Notes under the pieces: model-generated
The model's database searches: none
The model's input: the letters and a program-made list of their open reading frames with translations, nothing else
What the model was told of the DNA's origin: nothing
In this document: positions 1 to 9,624 of the stretch, in pieces
How the letters are laid out: every line of letters begins with the position of its first letter
Numbering within the stretch: position 1 is the first letter of the stretch
Made by a program: the position numbers and the translations under genes
NCBI GenBank assembly: GCA_002389905.1
Contig: DGRE01000049.1
Location: 13,671 to 77,670 of the forward strand
Reading direction: 5' to 3'
DNA: 64,000 nucleotides
DNA from: Hungatella sp. UBA4396
GTDB lineage: Bacteria; Bacillota; Clostridia; Lachnospirales; Lachnospiraceae

Positions 1-569
1 TTACGCTTATGTAGGGTGATAGCGTCATCGAGAGTACGGAAAAAATTACTGATGGCGGCTTGTTCGTGGACACTAGGAAGTGATAGCGGTGTGGCCTTTG
101 CTTGTTCGATAGTGTAGTGTGGTATAGTTCCAACATGAGATATGGTCGAAACATAATTTCTTAGTTTTGGTGAACTATAAAAATAATAAACAAATGACCC
201 GTTAAGAAATTGATTCATCTTAAACCATATTAAGTCAGCATCTTTGAAATACAATGGATCTTCACTCGTTACAATATAAGGAATTGCTATGCTTCCGCCA
301 CCAGTAACCAGGACATCACCTTTTCTTACTTTACCTGACTTTGCTACGAGTTCTTTGTAAAGATCATATGAAATATATGCTTTGACATTCTCTGCGTTTT
401 TAAAGGCCGAGACGACATCACTTGACCTAAAAAATGGTACACCCTCTTTCATCCAATCTTCTTTATGGACCCGAGAAGCGGAAGAAATTTCCGCAACCTC
501 CCCTAACGTTCGCTGTTCCCAAGCGTGAGTGAAGCCTTTAAATCTAATTTTAGGTATGTTGTTACTCAT
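1..569 (-). CDS. hsdS: Type I restriction enzyme specificity subunit, 3' end outside the window
   Basis: Reading leftward from the ATG at 567-569, the frame stays open to base 1, giving about 189 residues of an HsdS subunit. It opens with a typical target-recognition-domain start (MSNNIPKIRFKGF, then WEQRTLGEVAEI) and reaches the conserved central helix region (LSLPSVHEQAAISNFFRTLDDAITLHKRK). HsdS chooses the DNA sequence recognised by the HsdR2M2S complex. The gene begins 12 bases after the hsdM stop and is the last gene of the operon. Only the first recognition domain and part of the first spacer helix lie in the window, so specificity and completeness cannot be judged. Confidence 0.92.
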   Translation of the reverse strand, partial: MSNNIPKIRFKGFTHAWEQRTLGEVAEISSASRVHKEDWMKEGVPFFRSSDVVSAFKNAENVKAYISYDLYKELVAKSGKVRKGDVLVTGGGSIAIPYIVTSEDPLYFKDADLIWFKMNQFLNGSFVYYFYSSPKLRNYVSTISHVGTIPHYTIEQAKATPLSLPSVHEQAAISNFFRTLDDAITLHKR

Positions 570-581
570 CCTTTGTTCCTC

Positions 582-2159
582 CTACGCAAAAATCAGCTTT
601 GTGGCTTCAATTAATTCTCTTGTTTCATCAGTTATGGCAAGTTTATCAAGCAAGCCTAAAAACTCAGTTTCCTTTTGTTTTATTTGCAAATTTAAATCAA
701 CCATTTTGTTGCTGAGCTCAACAATATCAATCTGCGGTTCTTCCTCAAAAGTATCCACATAGCGTGGAATATTGAGATTAAATTCATTGCGTTCAATCTC
801 ATCATACTCCGCCAAATGCGTATATTTGGGTATACTTTCACGCTTTTTATAAGCATCTACAATTTTTCGTATATCTTCGTTACGTAAGCTATTTTGATTC
901 TTTTGTTTCTCAAAATCCTTTGAAGCATCTATAAACAGAACATCTCGTGTGCCTCGGTTTTTCTTCAAGATAAGTACAGTAGTAGGAATACTTGTACCAT
1001 AAAAAATATTGGCAGGAAGCCCTATAACTGCATCAATAGCACCCATTTCGAGTAACGTCTTTCTAATCATGCCTTCTGATGCACCTCTGAATAATACACC
1101 ATGGGGCAGTACGATTCCCATTGTTCCGTTCTCATTTAAATGATAAAATCCATGAAGCAAAAAGGAAAAATCGGCTTTGGACTTGGGTGCAAGTTTTCCG
1201 TATCGCTCAAAGCGAGGATCACTTAAAAATTTGTCATCCGCACTCCAATTTGCCGAATACGGAGGATTCATAACAACGGCATTAAAAAGGTATGGCTCGT
1301 CAGATGGCCAATCCTCATCAAGCGTGTCAGCGTTTCTAAGCTGCATCTGTGACTGCTCCACATTGTGCAAAATCAAGTTCATTCGCGCCAAATTATAAGT
1401 AGTTGTATTCAATTCCTGCCCGTGATAATGTACCTTCCACGGATTTTTTACAAACTGACGTATATTGAGCATGAGGGAACCCGAGCCCATTGCCGGGTCA
1501 TAAATATGAAACGGTGTAACTTCTTCCTGCCCTATAGAAACAATTTCGGAGATAATCTTACTTACTGATTGCGGCGTGTAAAATTCTCCTGCCTTTTTTC
1601 CTGCTCCTGCAGCAAACTGGCCAATCAAATACTCATAAGCATCTCCTATGACATCTCCATCGTGACCAAAAAGAGAGATTTCATCAAGTGCCTTAATTAC
1701 TTCAGTGATGGTTACATTCCGTTGTTGAGCGTTCGCTCCCAGTTTTGTGGAGGTTAAGTCGATATCATCAAATAATCCCGTAAAATGATCGCCCTGCCGT
1801 CCGAGTTCTATAAATGCATTTTGGAGGTCAGAAATTTGAAGTTCATATTCGTCAGCCTTCTTTCGGAGTGTATAGAAAAGATAATCGGGAGCAATAAAAT
1901 AACCCAACTTTTTAGAAATTATATCTTTGACATCCATTGCATCTTCTTTATACCAGTCCAAAAGTCCGGCGAGCTGGTCTTGTCTGCTCGGATACTCAGA
2001 GACCTTGCCATGTTCTTCTTCATAAACAGCGCGCAATTCTTGATCCGATAAATATTTATAGAAAATCAGCCCTAGCAAATAATTTTTATATTCACTGGCA
2101 TCCATTTTTCCGCGCAATATATCGGCACTTGCCCATAGTTGGTTGTTAAGTTCACTCAT
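582..2159 (-). CDS. hsdM: Type I restriction-modification DNA adenine methyltransferase
   Basis: A 525-residue HsdM. Residues 1-145 form the helical HsdM_N domain. The N6-adenine methylase core follows, with the SAM-binding motif DPAMGSGS at about 221-228 and the catalytic NPPY at 298-301. With HsdS it methylates the recognition sequence and protects host DNA; with HsdR it forms the nuclease. Its ATG overlaps the hsdR stop by four bases, so translation is coupled. Length is normal for the family and no motif is missing. Confidence 0.96.
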   Translation of the reverse strand: MSELNNQLWASADILRGKMDASEYKNYLLGLIFYKYLSDQELRAVYEEEHGKVSEYPSRQDQLAGLLDWYKEDAMDVKDIISKKLGYFIAPDYLFYTLRKKADEYELQISDLQNAFIELGRQGDHFTGLFDDIDLTSTKLGANAQQRNVTITEVIKALDEISLFGHDGDVIGDAYEYLIGQFAAGAGKKAGEFYTPQSVSKIISEIVSIGQEEVTPFHIYDPAMGSGSLMLNIRQFVKNPWKVHYHGQELNTTTYNLARMNLILHNVEQSQMQLRNADTLDEDWPSDEPYLFNAVVMNPPYSANWSADDKFLSDPRFERYGKLAPKSKADFSFLLHGFYHLNENGTMGIVLPHGVLFRGASEGMIRKTLLEMGAIDAVIGLPANIFYGTSIPTTVLILKKNRGTRDVLFIDASKDFEKQKNQNSLRNEDIRKIVDAYKKRESIPKYTHLAEYDEIERNEFNLNIPRYVDTFEEEPQIDIVELSNKMVDLNLQIKQKETEFLGLLDKLAITDETRELIEATKLIFA

Positions 2160-5100
2160 AATTGGGGTTCCTCCACTTTCTTAAATTCAACGGCCAAATT
2201 CGAAAGTTCTTCTCTTAGGGGAAGTAGTTTATCTTCAATAGTTGCTTTCCAATAAGCCTCTATCGTTCGGCGGCGCTCTCTAAACTTTTTATGAAACAGC
2301 GGTTCAAATTCTTCTCGTGTTATGGAAGATTTGTCAATAATCACATTGATATACGGAACCTCAGCCTTATCGTTACGGTATTCATGAAAACTAACCAACA
2401 AGTCATCTTCTGAAACCTTAAGAACAATGGCGGTTTCCGCAATAATCTCACGAATCAGTTTCTTGAAATAAAGCGCAACTTTGTCTACAATCTCCGTTTC
2501 GTTCGAAAGTGAGTTCATTATTTGGTCATACGCTTCTTTAACAATTTTGGGTTTATTTTGGATTATCTCATCAAACCTCTGTTTATTATCCTCTTTCTGT
2601 ATATCTCTGAGAAGTTGAGCAATGTAATAACTGTCAATTTTTTCTTCAAAAGATGCTCGTTGTTCTGAGGAAAATTCTATTTCAAACAATTCTTTGATTT
2701 CCTCATCACCCACATTTTGCTCAGCTAGTGTTTCTTTAACTTCAGCCTTCAGATTTTCAATATTTCCTACTTCGTCCGTAATTGTTTGAGTGATATTACA
2801 TAGCTTATCAAACTCATCCTCATATTCTTCATAGCTTTTTATGGCTTCTTCAAGCTTGCTCAAAGTTTGAAAAGTTTTAATGGCGCTGAGTTGCTTTTTG
2901 ATATTTTGTGGGTCTTTAGTCAATTCTTTATGAGCTTCCACAAAATTTTTGTAAGCGACCTTGAAGCTTTGTTTAACCTCCGCATACTGCTTGGGCACAA
3001 GATTTTCCCAGTCCCTGTCCTCGTTTGAAAATAATTTTATCGCATCTCTGACATTCGCCGCCATTGTTTTTGGTTTGCGAAATGTAACGATCATTCCGAT
3101 ATTTTTGCCAGGATATGTCCGATTTGTGCGTGAAAATGCTTGCAGTAATTTTTGATAACGCAATTCTCTATCCACATAAAGTGTTTGAATAGTAGGTGCG
3201 TCAAATCCTGTCAAGAGTCTGTCCACAACAATTACAAAATCCAGCCACTGTCCATCTTTCTGATATTGAGCTTCTTTTCTTGCAAGGCGTTTATTAATAT
3301 TTTGATTATATAAATCTATATCTGTATAATTCGTACCAAACATTGCATTGTACTGTTCCATTATTTCAATTATTTCATTGTTTGCATCAATCATTCCTTC
3401 TTGGTTTTCAGCAACCGAATAGGTAATTGCCACACGCGGGAAATCAGGATCATTCAGTCGTCTGCGCTCATCCAGAGGATTACCCATGATAAGTGCTCCT
3501 GTTTTTTTAAGTACAAGCAGTTTATGGTATATCCGTTTAGCCTGAGCTATGGAATGAGTTGTAAGAATAGCACTCATCGTTGGGATTCCATCTATGACCC
3601 TGAATTTTTCCAAAATAGACTGATGACGGAATATTTTTTTTAGCATGGCTTCGATATAGATATCATTCTCATAGTCTGAGGTCTCTAAAAGCGCCTCTTT
3701 ATCTATAGCATCGGTGGTAGCGGCTAGTTTTGTCTGTGGATTTTCGTCCGGATATTTTTTGCTGAGTTTACTTAGATACAACCGGGTTTCTTCCTCCTCA
3801 CTCATAAGTGAATGATACTCTACCTGAAAATCCAACACAGATTTATCGTCCATTGCGTTTTTAGTAGTATAGGCATGAAGAAGTTCACCATATTGATCGA
3901 ATGTAGTGCGAGCATAAGTGCCATTTTCTTGTTTTTTATTCTCCTCAAAAATCGGGGTACCAGTGAGGCCTATCCAGTTGGATTTTGGAAAAAACTTCTT
4001 GATTGCTTTCATTTCCTTATCAGAAACCGCGCGATGACACTCATCTACAATAAACACAATGTGCTCACCCTTAAGTTTTTCAAACTTGTTTATCTCTGCT
4101 TCCGCACAATCACGTATTGCGTGACTCAACTTCTGGATTGTTGTAACAATAATGGTATTGCTGTTCTTTTTACTCAAAAAATTATCCACCAGTTCACGGC
4201 GATTATTGATACCTACAATAAGCGTGTTGTCTTTGGCATCTCCCGTGGAAAGCCCAGTATTGTATTCAGAAGCAAATTTCGAAAACTCATCTTTGGTCTG
4301 GCTGTCTAAATCTCTACGGTCAACAATCATCACCGTCCGAGAAACAGAAACTGCTGATTGAGCAAGCAACTTTGTAGCAACAAAACTGGTTATGGTTTTT
4401 CCTGAACCGGTGGCATGCCAGACAAAACCACCTTTATGACTATAGGCCTGTTGCATAATTTTCTTTATTGCATGTATCTGATATGGACGCAGCACCATCA
4501 TAAACTTTTGACTCTTTTTATCATCTACTAAAATAGTAAATCGGCTAATAAGCTCATGAGCCATCGGTATGCTGAGGACCTTACGCGTAAAGTCGTATAA
4601 ATCCTCTACTGGAGTATTATCCTGCTCCCGCCAGTTAAATAAGAATTTTTTGGCAGAGTCAAATTTGTTGTTTGTACTTGGACGGGCAAAGTATCTTGTG
4701 GAAACTTTATTACTGATTATAAAAATCTGCACGGTAGCAAACAAGCCATTAAAAAAACCTGATTGCGCATAACGTTCAATCTGTTTGAACGCCTGCCAGT
4801 ATCCGTCTTTGGCAACCTCATTTTTTAATTCTATATGTATTATGGGCAATCCGTTTATAAGTAGTGTAACGTCTCCACGCGTTGCTCTGCCTTCCGTTAC
4901 CGGCACAATTTGGCTTACGACCTCATAACTGGATATACCTCCGGCAATATCCTTATTACTAAAAAGCGTAAGCGTAATCTTGCCTTTGGAAATATCTTCT
5001 CGTTCAATAGGGATTTGAGCAATACCATTTTCCCCTCTTAACCATACTGCAGCTAAAAAGGGTGTTTGAGTCAATCGCATAAACTCATTTTTTATTTGCT

Positions 5101-5281
5101 CAAACTCGGTGTCAGTAAGCAACATACCTTCTAATGCCGCAAGATTAATCCTGTTGATATGTCCGCGCAGATTATTCCAAAGAGCAGCTTCCGTTTTTAT
5201 ATCACCACGATACGTCCACTGATTTTCTCTCATAGTTAAAATGTCAATGAATGTCTTTTCTATTTGATTCTCCGGTGTCAT
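2156..5281 (-). CDS. hsdR: Type I restriction endonuclease/translocase subunit
   Basis: A 1041-residue HsdR, first gene of the hsdRMS operon. The N-terminal PD-(D/E)XK-like nuclease part has the IELKNEV core (around residues 150-170). Superfamily 2 helicase motor motifs follow: ATGSGKT (Walker A), DECHR (DEAH-type box), GLTGTP, and the late helicase motif QAFSRTNR. The C-terminal third is helical and charged, as in other HsdR proteins that dock on the methylase. The protein cuts unmodified DNA after ATP-driven translocation. Length and motif order are normal, so it is probably active. Confidence 0.96.
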   Translation of the reverse strand: MTPENQIEKTFIDILTMRENQWTYRGDIKTEAALWNNLRGHINRINLAALEGMLLTDTEFEQIKNEFMRLTQTPFLAAVWLRGENGIAQIPIEREDISKGKITLTLFSNKDIAGGISSYEVVSQIVPVTEGRATRGDVTLLINGLPIIHIELKNEVAKDGYWQAFKQIERYAQSGFFNGLFATVQIFIISNKVSTRYFARPSTNNKFDSAKKFLFNWREQDNTPVEDLYDFTRKVLSIPMAHELISRFTILVDDKKSQKFMMVLRPYQIHAIKKIMQQAYSHKGGFVWHATGSGKTITSFVATKLLAQSAVSVSRTVMIVDRRDLDSQTKDEFSKFASEYNTGLSTGDAKDNTLIVGINNRRELVDNFLSKKNSNTIIVTTIQKLSHAIRDCAEAEINKFEKLKGEHIVFIVDECHRAVSDKEMKAIKKFFPKSNWIGLTGTPIFEENKKQENGTYARTTFDQYGELLHAYTTKNAMDDKSVLDFQVEYHSLMSEEEETRLYLSKLSKKYPDENPQTKLAATTDAIDKEALLETSDYENDIYIEAMLKKIFRHQSILEKFRVIDGIPTMSAILTTHSIAQAKRIYHKLLVLKKTGALIMGNPLDERRRLNDPDFPRVAITYSVAENQEGMIDANNEIIEIMEQYNAMFGTNYTDIDLYNQNINKRLARKEAQYQKDGQWLDFVIVVDRLLTGFDAPTIQTLYVDRELRYQKLLQAFSRTNRTYPGKNIGMIVTFRKPKTMAANVRDAIKLFSNEDRDWENLVPKQYAEVKQSFKVAYKNFVEAHKELTKDPQNIKKQLSAIKTFQTLSKLEEAIKSYEEYEDEFDKLCNITQTITDEVGNIENLKAEVKETLAEQNVGDEEIKELFEIEFSSEQRASFEEKIDSYYIAQLLRDIQKEDNKQRFDEIIQNKPKIVKEAYDQIMNSLSNETEIVDKVALYFKKLIREIIAETAIVLKVSEDDLLVSFHEYRNDKAEVPYINVIIDKSSITREEFEPLFHKKFRERRRTIEAYWKATIEDKLLPLREELSNLAVEFKKVEEPQL

Positions 5282-5499
5282 GTTTTCCCCTCCAACATAT
5301 GGTGTAGAGCTACCCTGTCACTTGTCATTATCCAATATGGCCTTTGTATTTAATTGCACTAGTTCAAGCCATTATTCAAGATTTTTGTACACACCATATT
5401 CATTGAATATCTTCTTAAGTTTATTCCTTCACTACTCAACGTATCCTAACCTTAAATTTGTCATATACAATTGCATTTTGGCTTTATAAACCATTTCAC

Positions 5500-6438
5500 T
5501 TACACTGAAAACTGTTGTCCTAGGTCTTCATCTTGCTCGGATTCCTGTCTCTCAAATTTCATGATCTGCTCCATGCTATAATCCAGGATCTTTGTCTTTC
5601 GTTCTGAGATCATCACCATATAAAATTCCTTTTGCACTGGAAGAAGAGTTGGTGTTTCCTCAATAAGTCCCCTAATTTGATCTATATCTATCCGTGCAGA
5701 AATTCTTTTCAATGCTTCTGTACAATCCGCATTTTTCAGAGAAGATATGAAATCAAAGTAGGATATTTTCTTTCCGTTTTCCTCTATAGATGAAGCTGGA
5801 AAAGTATAGACACGCTTGTTAATCTCATCTTCACTACTCAGAACAGCTTCCATATCATTGGCAGCCAACTGTGGATAGAGGCAGGAGCCACAGTCATAAA
5901 CAGGAGCAATTTCTACCACCTTAGACTGCTCATTAACAAGAATACCCCAATTTCCATTATGCCTGTCGAAATTGCCAAGCAGTGCATCCGCAATAAACAT
6001 ATCCCAAAAGAAATCCCGAAGCTGATCCGGGGGCAGAAGTGTCTGTTCGTCAATTGCCTGGAGAATAGAAGACAGCTCTTTTCCATATCCGTTTTGTTCG
6101 CTGTTGATACAGGTATTTTTTAAGTGAGCAAACTCAAGAAGCCTTTTACCGCCTTCGGTGAAATCCTTGCAAGCCACCACGATCTTTTCTTTTCCTCGCG
6201 AATCGGTATAGTTTCCCAACAAGGTTTCCTGTGTTTTAAACCCAAGAGAAGCAAAGATATGGCAAGCGATATATTCGCTAATGCATCCATTGGTATAGCT
6301 CATCACCTTATTGCGGCTGGGCGCCGGAGGAAATTTTAGCATATAACTACTGTCTTCATAGAGTATATTAATTTTGTTCCCGTTTGCCCCGCCGTAGGCT
6401 CTGAATTTATTCACTTCACATGATGTAAAATCAATCAT
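5500..6438 (-). CDS. hipA: HipA/CtkA-like Ser/Thr protein kinase (probable toxin)
   Basis: A 312-residue kinase of the HipA C-terminal family. Visible landmarks are a candidate ATP-binding lysine in MLKFP (K35), the catalytic loop NFDRHNGNWG (156-165), and the metal-binding YDCGS (181-185) in the place of DFG. It is much shorter than classic HipA (about 440 residues) and lacks the N-terminal subdomain, which is the form seen in CtkA- and HipT-type kinases. It overlaps the upstream HTH gene by eight bases, the usual antitoxin-toxin arrangement. By family knowledge such kinases phosphorylate translation factors or aminoacyl-tRNA synthetases; the target here is unknown. Confidence 0.82.
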   Translation of the reverse strand: MIDFTSCEVNKFRAYGGANGNKINILYEDSSYMLKFPPAPSRNKVMSYTNGCISEYIACHIFASLGFKTQETLLGNYTDSRGKEKIVVACKDFTEGGKRLLEFAHLKNTCINSEQNGYGKELSSILQAIDEQTLLPPDQLRDFFWDMFIADALLGNFDRHNGNWGILVNEQSKVVEIAPVYDCGSCLYPQLAANDMEAVLSSEDEINKRVYTFPASSIEENGKKISYFDFISSLKNADCTEALKRISARIDIDQIRGLIEETPTLLPVQKEFYMVMISERKTKILDYSMEQIMKFERQESEQDEDLGQQFSV

Positions 6439-6895
6439 TTATTCCATCCTCCTTTCCAACTAGTCCAAGATATTTTTCACGCAGATAGCCAGCCTGTTCC
6501 TCTGTAATTATACCTGACCAAAGGTCCGCATTAATGGCTCCATATAATTCATCCGACAGACAATCAAGATGCAGAACCTGTTCTTTTTCACCTTGCTGGT
6601 AATCCTCGATTGCCTTTTGAATGCTGCTGGATAATCCGGTTTCCAGATATGTCTTTTTGTTGGGCTTACCATCCGGTGCGGTTTCTATAGGTTCAGATTC
6701 CAGTTCCAGCAGTCCCTCAATGGAAAGACCGAGAGCCTTGGATAACTTGGAAAGTGTTCCCGCTCCGCATCGGTCGAGATGTGTTTTTCCCGAATATATG
6801 TCTGCGAGAGTCGCCCATGGAATCCCGCTAATTTTTGATAAACGATAGCGGGACATATTCATGCCCTGCATAAGCTGTTGTATTGTCATTTTCAT
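6431..6895 (-). CDS. hipB: HipB-like XRE-family antitoxin/autorepressor
   Basis: About 154 residues. Residues 1-60 form a Cro/C1-type helix-turn-helix (core SRYRLSKISGIPWATLADIYSG). A 90-residue acidic C-terminal part follows that resembles nothing I recognise and may contact the kinase. Candidate starts are GTG 6898, ATG 6895 and ATG 6889. The upstream promoter places the transcript start near 6900, so the message is nearly leaderless whichever is used. An operator palindrome sits inside that promoter, so autorepression is likely. Confidence 0.8.
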   Translation of the reverse strand: MKMTIQQLMQGMNMSRYRLSKISGIPWATLADIYSGKTHLDRCGAGTLSKLSKALGLSIEGLLELESEPIETAPDGKPNKKTYLETGLSSSIQKAIEDYQQGEKEQVLHLDCLSDELYGAINADLWSGIITEEQAGYLREKYLGLVGKEDGIND

Positions 6896-6906
6896 CACCT
6901 GTTTCC

Positions 6907-6935
6907 ATTATATCGGTGTCCCGATACAATGTCAA
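6907..6935 (-). promoter_or_regulatory. Consensus promoter and palindromic operator of the hipBA pair
   Basis: On the minus strand, TTGACA (6930-6935) and TATAAT (6907-6912) are separated by exactly 17 bases, a perfect sigma-A promoter. The spacer and the start of the -10 hold a perfect inverted repeat, TATCGG-GACA-CCGATA (6911-6926). Its position would let HipB block RNA polymerase directly. Confidence 0.85.
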
Positions 6936-6960
6936 GGTACGATAGAATGGTGCTGCCAAC

Positions 6961-6996
6961 AATAAAACCCTCAGCCCACTGTCTGAGGATTTTATT
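6961..6996. terminator. Bidirectional terminator hairpin after the recombinase genes
   Basis: A 14-base inverted repeat (AATAAAACCCTCAG / CTGAGGATTTTATT, with one G-U pair) and an 8-base loop. It ends minus-strand transcription from the serine recombinases before the hip promoter. This is also about where the left ICE boundary could lie, but no attachment site could be recognised. Confidence 0.6.
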
Positions 6997-7053
6997 CTTA
7001 CCAGTACTTTATATACTGGCAGGAACCACTGATCTTTCGGCTCCTGCCGTCAT

Positions 7054-8694
7054 TTAATCATCACACAGGACATCCTGCTTGATAACAATGCCCGTTTGAA
7101 ATTGGATTTCTATTTTTCTCTCATTAATTACCTTGACTGACTGAAGCAACCTGCGGACAAGGTCATCATCAAATTCCCGCTTCAGATAATTGACCTTTCT
7201 CATATAACCGTCCATCTCCTGCATACGCTCTCCATAGGATTCAGACAGCGTCTTCTCCTTGGCCGCCTTTGCTTTTTTCCTTTTCAGTTTTTTAATTTCA
7301 TCCGCAATCTTCTGATATTCCAGATCAAAGGCATCATCTGCATATGCGCCTCCTGAGCTGTCCTCTATAAGCCCCAGCATTTTTTGCTCCAGCTGTTCAA
7401 GCTGTTCGTCATACTTGGCTGGCTCATCCTGTGCCGAGTAGCTTCCGATGATGCGGATAACATTCTCACGGAATGCCTGCACAAATTCTCCCCGATCCTC
7501 TACCACGCTGTTGATTGCAGTCATAATTGCTTCATGGAGGCTGTCTTCTTTTAAAGTAGGTGAATGCCTGCATCGCTTGGAGCCGTGCTTCAGGCGGCTG
7601 TCACAGCGCCACACTGCCTTTTTGACACCATACTTAGACCATACCTGTCTGCGGTAAGGCTGACCGCACTCTCCGCATACCATAATGTCTGAAAGCACGT
7701 ATTTGGCACTATATTTTCCTTTGACCGGTCCACACTTTTTCTTATCAGGCGGATAGTAGATTGCTGATCTGCGGGCTTTTTCCTCCTGCACTCTATGAAA
7801 AAGCTCCTTAGAAATGATGGCTTCGTGGTCATCCTCTATGTAATACTGCGGTACGATACCTTTGTTAATCACCTTTTTCTTTGTCAAGAAATCCACTGTA
7901 TAGGTTTTCTGCATCAGAGCATCGCCCATGTACTTTTCGTTAGTAAGCATTTTGTCAATGACCGTTGCCTGCCATACAGTCTTTCCAGTGACAGTGAGGA
8001 TACCATCGGCTTCCAGTATCCTTTTAATTTTATAACTGCTGTTTCCCTCTAAAAAAAGGCGGAAAATCCTGCGCACCAGTTCTGCTTCCTCTGGTATGAT
8101 GACAAGATTTCCGTCTTTATCCTTTGTGTAGCCTAAAAACTTGCTATGATTGACAATCACCTTACCGCTTTCAAATTTTCGGACGATTCCCCAATGGCAG
8201 TTCTCGCTGATATTCCGGCTTTCCTCCTGTGCCTGGCTGCTTAAGATGGTAACCAGAAGTTCACCGCTGCCCTCCAGCGTATTGATGCCCTCTTTTTCAA
8301 AGAAGACCGCGATGTTCTTTTCCTTTAGCTTTCGAATATTCATCAGTGAATCTACGGTGTTTCGGGCGAAACGGCTGATGGATTTGGTGATAACCATATC
8401 GATTTTACCTGCCAAGCAGTCCTCAATCATGGCTTGGAAATTACTTCTGTTCTTCGTTGAGGTTGCGCTTTTTCCGTCATCCGCATAAATTCCCGCTAGC
8501 TTCCAGCTAGGATTATTCTCGATTTTTTCTGTGTAGTAGTTTACCTGTGCTTCGTAGCTGGTTTCCTGCTGTTCCTGCAGGGTGCTGACGCGGCAGTAAG
8601 CCGCAACCCGCAGGGCTTTCATTTGTGGACGAATAGTTCTGTCGTATCCTCGTGTTGCAGGGATAATCGAGATGTTCTTCTTTACTGCTTGCAT
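7054..8694 (-). CDS. Large serine recombinase, full length (ICE integrase candidate)
   Basis: A 546-residue large serine recombinase. The N-terminal resolvase domain carries the nucleophile in YCRVST (Ser37) and the SKSISRFARN-type motif near residue 105. A recombinase domain (about 190-300), a zinc ribbon (CGECGQPYRR ... WRC ... RC, about 345-385) and a C-terminal coiled coil follow. It starts behind a strong AGGAGG site. It is the leftmost and last of three tandem recombinase genes. Enzymes of this class integrate and excise elements by concerted double-strand exchange. All key residues appear intact. Confidence 0.93.
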   Translation of the reverse strand: MQAVKKNISIIPATRGYDRTIRPQMKALRVAAYCRVSTLQEQQETSYEAQVNYYTEKIENNPSWKLAGIYADDGKSATSTKNRSNFQAMIEDCLAGKIDMVITKSISRFARNTVDSLMNIRKLKEKNIAVFFEKEGINTLEGSGELLVTILSSQAQEESRNISENCHWGIVRKFESGKVIVNHSKFLGYTKDKDGNLVIIPEEAELVRRIFRLFLEGNSSYKIKRILEADGILTVTGKTVWQATVIDKMLTNEKYMGDALMQKTYTVDFLTKKKVINKGIVPQYYIEDDHEAIISKELFHRVQEEKARRSAIYYPPDKKKCGPVKGKYSAKYVLSDIMVCGECGQPYRRQVWSKYGVKKAVWRCDSRLKHGSKRCRHSPTLKEDSLHEAIMTAINSVVEDRGEFVQAFRENVIRIIGSYSAQDEPAKYDEQLEQLEQKMLGLIEDSSGGAYADDAFDLEYQKIADEIKKLKRKKAKAAKEKTLSESYGERMQEMDGYMRKVNYLKREFDDDLVRRLLQSVKVINERKIEIQFQTGIVIKQDVLCDD

Positions 8695-8714
8695 CTATGT
8701 TTTCCTCCTATTCG

Positions 8715-9620
8715 CTAATTTTCTTCGATGTTCTTATCAAGAAGCAGACCGTTAAGCAGTTCAAACCGGAGTCTGCCATCCGGGTTTACTATGATTTTAC
8801 GGATTACCTGCTGAAAAAGTCTTTCATCAAAATCCATCTGCTTTTCTTTGCCTAAAACAGCAGCCTTTATCTGATCCGTCCGGTAAGCGCTGTCATCAAT
8901 AACCGATACCCGATATTGTGCGGCAGCTCTTGTAAAAGCAAGCTCTTTTATTTCGTTTACCTTATACTGACCAGCATTGAGAGTCTCCTTTATTTGTCGG
9001 GTCAGCTTTTCTCCGACAGGGCAGGGAGCAGGTGTTTTTATTGGATGCCTTTGTTCCAGCATAGCTGGTGTTGCTATGATTTGGTTGATGACATCCATAA
9101 AAGCATTTTCGATTTGTTCATCGATCAGAAAGATGTTTTGACAGGATACCCGATTGGACTTGATATAATGCTTGCACTTCCATTTCACATTCTCACTGGG
9201 TTGATTGCAGTGTTCCACATATCTCCGGTAAGGCTGTCCGCAGATACCACAGTACAGTGTTCCGCTGAATTGTGTTTGGTTCCGGAAGCTGTTTGGTTGT
9301 ACGTGTCTGCCAAGGTTTTTAACTGTTTCCTGTCTGCGGTTTTGTACCTGCTCGAAAAGTTCGCTTTCGATCAGCGGAGGATAAAATTCATCTCCAGTGT
9401 ATTTTCTATTTTCCAATATTTTTCCTACCGAACCGTGGTTCCAAGAGGGCTTGTGACTGGCATTTAAGACTCCTTGTTTCGTTAAGTCTTTTGCAATCTG
9501 ATAGGTAGAGGTTCCGCCCAAATATGCCTGAAAAACATCTTTTACTATCTGAGCAGCTTCCGGTACGATATCAGCCTTACCATCTACGATCCGGTATCCA
9601 AGAGGCATATGTCGTTGCAT
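8715..9620 (-). CDS. Recombinase-family protein lacking the catalytic resolvase domain
   Basis: A 301-residue protein that begins directly at the recombinase domain (MPLGYRIVDGKADIVPEAAQ). It continues through a zinc ribbon (CGICGQPYRR ... WKCKHY ... SC) into the usual C-terminal region. The entire serine catalytic domain is absent. It is not a simple 5' deletion, because an AAAGGAG site stands correctly in front of its ATG and the previous recombinase ends only 4 bases upstream. It may act as a DNA-binding partner of the two complete recombinases, by analogy with multi-recombinase elements. That role is inferred. Confidence 0.85.
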   Translation of the reverse strand: MQRHMPLGYRIVDGKADIVPEAAQIVKDVFQAYLGGTSTYQIAKDLTKQGVLNASHKPSWNHGSVGKILENRKYTGDEFYPPLIESELFEQVQNRRQETVKNLGRHVQPNSFRNQTQFSGTLYCGICGQPYRRYVEHCNQPSENVKWKCKHYIKSNRVSCQNIFLIDEQIENAFMDVINQIIATPAMLEQRHPIKTPAPCPVGEKLTRQIKETLNAGQYKVNEIKELAFTRAAAQYRVSVIDDSAYRTDQIKAAVLGKEKQMDFDERLFQQVIRKIIVNPDGRLRFELLNGLLLDKNIEEN

Positions 9621-9624
9621 CTGC

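Noticed and set aside
6936..7053. Possible left attachment site of the ICE beside the last recombinase gene
   Set aside because: Several short inverted repeats are present, but they look like terminators. Without the right end of the element no matching core sequence can be shown.
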